64,000 bases of DNA, taken from positions 8,913,062 to 8,977,061 of the forward strand of contig WMCF01000016.1 in the NCBI GenBank assembly GCA_009792885.1. The letters are read 5' to 3'. The position numbers and the translations under genes are program-made. The notes below the pieces were generated by a model, which had not been told where the DNA came from, did not search any database, and saw only the letters and a program-made list of their open reading frames with translations. Source of the stretch: Eremophila alpestris peregrina. Lineage: Eukaryota; Chordata; Aves; Passeriformes; Alaudidae. Below, piece after piece: positions 62,101 through 64,000 of this stretch; the stretch's first letter is position 1; the number at the start of each line of letters is the position of its first letter.

Positions 62101-64000
62101 CTGGGCGGTTCACACAGTGTTCAATCCATTGAACTGATCCATGCCTGGGCTATGTCTCATACATCCCTTAGATCCCCCACAAGCAGAAACCACTTTGAGT
62201 ACTTTGTTTTCCCTACTTAGGTAGGACTTTTTTTTTCTGCATGAAGTGAATCTCCTTCTAGGAGAAAAAGACATCAGGATAAATAAGGAGTGTGCTGCAA
62301 ACCAAACATTATTGGGAGTATCTTCCTAGGAGTGGCAGGTTTGTCATTACTGAGCATTTGGGTTGACAAAAGAGCCAGCTACTGAGCCATGCTGTGTGTG
62401 GCTGAAAAGTGCATCATGGCTGCTGTCCTTCTGCACACCTCATCTTACACAGTGTGGCCAGAGACACAAATAACATTTTCATGGTAAATTAATTTCAAAA
62501 TTTCCAGGTACTAGTTCTACTGTAAGTTATTAAAAAAAAAGCATAGTAAAGTAAATATGGAAGCATGGCTTCTAATGTAAATGCTTGTGTAAATACTAGA
62601 ATTTAGGCATTCATTATGTTTAAACTGAATTGAATCTATCCAGCATGCTGAGTCTAATTTCTAACATTGCTTGCTTCCCAGTATTTCTGCTGTGTCCTAT
62701 TACAAACAAATTTTTCAAAGCAGTGGGATGCATCTTATAGGTAGGGTGTGGGGAACTGGAGAGATTTGATTGGGTTACAAAGCTGTAACAGGACCTGATT
62801 TTGGATGGTTTAGTAGACCATATGGCCTTCCTTGCAGGGCTGAGAGGCCCCCTTTGCAGCCAGAAGCTTTGCAGCTTCTGGGGTTTTTGTGCAAGGAGGT
62901 TTTTCTGTTTTTATGATCTGGAGACAGGTTTTGGCTGGAGTAGTTTGAGATGGTGTGGAAACTCATTCTTTTCTAAACTGCTGTTCTCAGGCTGTGAGTT
63001 TTCTTTTTCTTCCCTTCTACAGAGCTTGGGTTTGGAAATGTCTCCTTGCGAAATAAAAGATGATCTTGAAACTTTATGGCAGGCTCATCATTTCTCAGAG
63101 CATGGCTGCTGTAATAGTCATCAAAGCACTAAGGAAACTGTGGCAGCTTTGCTTTAACTCCTGCTAGTCACTGAACTTTAATCCTAGTTTTACAGCAGTA
63201 TAAAAAGTGTCATTAAGCTGATCATAAATCACTTGGTTTGCTGGGAAAGCTGTTAGAACCATTCTGCTCCCACAGAAGAGGTGCTTGGTTTGTGATGACA
63301 AGTTTAAATGCAGCTGTGAAAAAAATAACCCAGTGCAGTGCAAGCAAGATGTTGGTATTGGCTGGGAGAGGTCAGTCCTGGCAAACCTGGAGCTGAAAAG
63401 AAGCAATTTAATCCAAGTGGATGCATTTATGAGTCTTTGCTGGGCTTTGCTGTTTCTGGGTGTCTCTGGGGTGATTTCTGCCAGGAGCAGGGTAACTTGC
63501 CTGGTGCTGCCTGCAGGGAACAGAGTCCTTCAGTGGCCACTTGATTTTTCCATGTACAAAACTGCATTTCTACCCTCCTATCACCCCACTCCTGGTACAG
63601 AATAAGATGTTTCAGGTGCATGCTGAGGTGTGTCACCACATCTCCTGGAGCCACTGCTGCAGGACTGAGCAGTGCTGTGCAACTTGGCTGCAACAGGACT
63701 CTCCTGTTACCTGTGTGTGACCCCTTTAGTACTGAAAATTTCAGTGCTAAAAGCTACCAATTAGACAAATGGTGTGTTCAGAGCTGGGGACTAATTTGAA
63801 GTAGATGATTTTATGCTCACAAATTCACAGCCTTTTAAAATTGCCTTAACAAATACCAGTGTTCTCTTTATTCAGCCTTCTGCTGTACAGGGGGTGATTT
63901 GTGACCTTCAGCCTGTGTGCCTGGCCCAGAAATGGCAGCTGCTTGCTGAGTTCTGTTGGGCAAACATGTCCAAGATCACAAATTAGGTAAATCATATGTG

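Larger units (their letters stand above)
42703..64000 (+). other. GRIP2: Presumed GRIP2 intron 1, no exon recognised
   Basis: About 21.3 kb follow the first-exon donor. I see no segment encoding the first PDZ domain region (for example RRQSIPEEF) or the other known leader. There is a CR1-like fragment near 44.5 kb, an adapter artefact at 51.2 kb, and homopolymer runs. The longest frame is antisense at 52452-53123 (223 codons), low-complexity and unrecognised. If the next exon is absent, the intron extends past the window end. Confidence 0.6.

Overview
This is a stretch of a vertebrate nuclear genome, almost certainly from a bird. It has intron-containing genes with GT..AG splice sites, CpG-island promoters and AATAAA poly(A) signals. 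It also has a CR1 retrotransposon 3' end and a CR1-like fragment, CR1 being the typical avian LINE. I cannot name the species from the sequence.

Layout from left to right. 1-4.1 kb: no gene I can identify. 4.15-6.46 kb, minus strand: the complete coding part of CCDC51 (MITOK, a mitochondrial inner-membrane channel subunit) in three coding exons. 8.25-12.36 kb, plus strand: TMA7, a 64-residue ribosome-associated protein in four exons. It is divergent from CCDC51 and shares a CpG-rich promoter in which the two first exons lie within about 80 bp. 13.4-13.85 kb: a CpG island with no gene I can attach to it. 15.95-27.24 kb, minus strand: CCDC174 in eleven coding exons. Its last exon carries a large in-frame array of 14-residue (42-bp) tandem repeats that runs into an assembly gap. 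27.6-42.1 kb: intergenic DNA. 42.65 kb, plus strand: a first coding exon encoding an 18-residue leader that matches the palmitoylated N-terminal variant of GRIP2. The remaining 21 kb is then presumably GRIP2 intron 1.

The CCDC174-GRIP2 head-to-head arrangement matches human 3p25.1. CCDC51-TMA7 lies in human 3p21.31, so the window joins two blocks that are far apart in human.

The four genes do not form a pathway: a mitochondrial channel, a translation factor, a nuclear RNA-associated protein and a synaptic scaffold. The most unusual content is the CCDC174 repeat array. It should be 20 units if the gap is taken as 452 nt, which makes the protein about 795 residues against 467 in human. A second notable item is an untrimmed Nextera mate-pair junction adapter inside a 65-bp false duplication at 51.1-51.3 kb. 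I found no RNA genes, CRISPR arrays or other prokaryotic-type systems.
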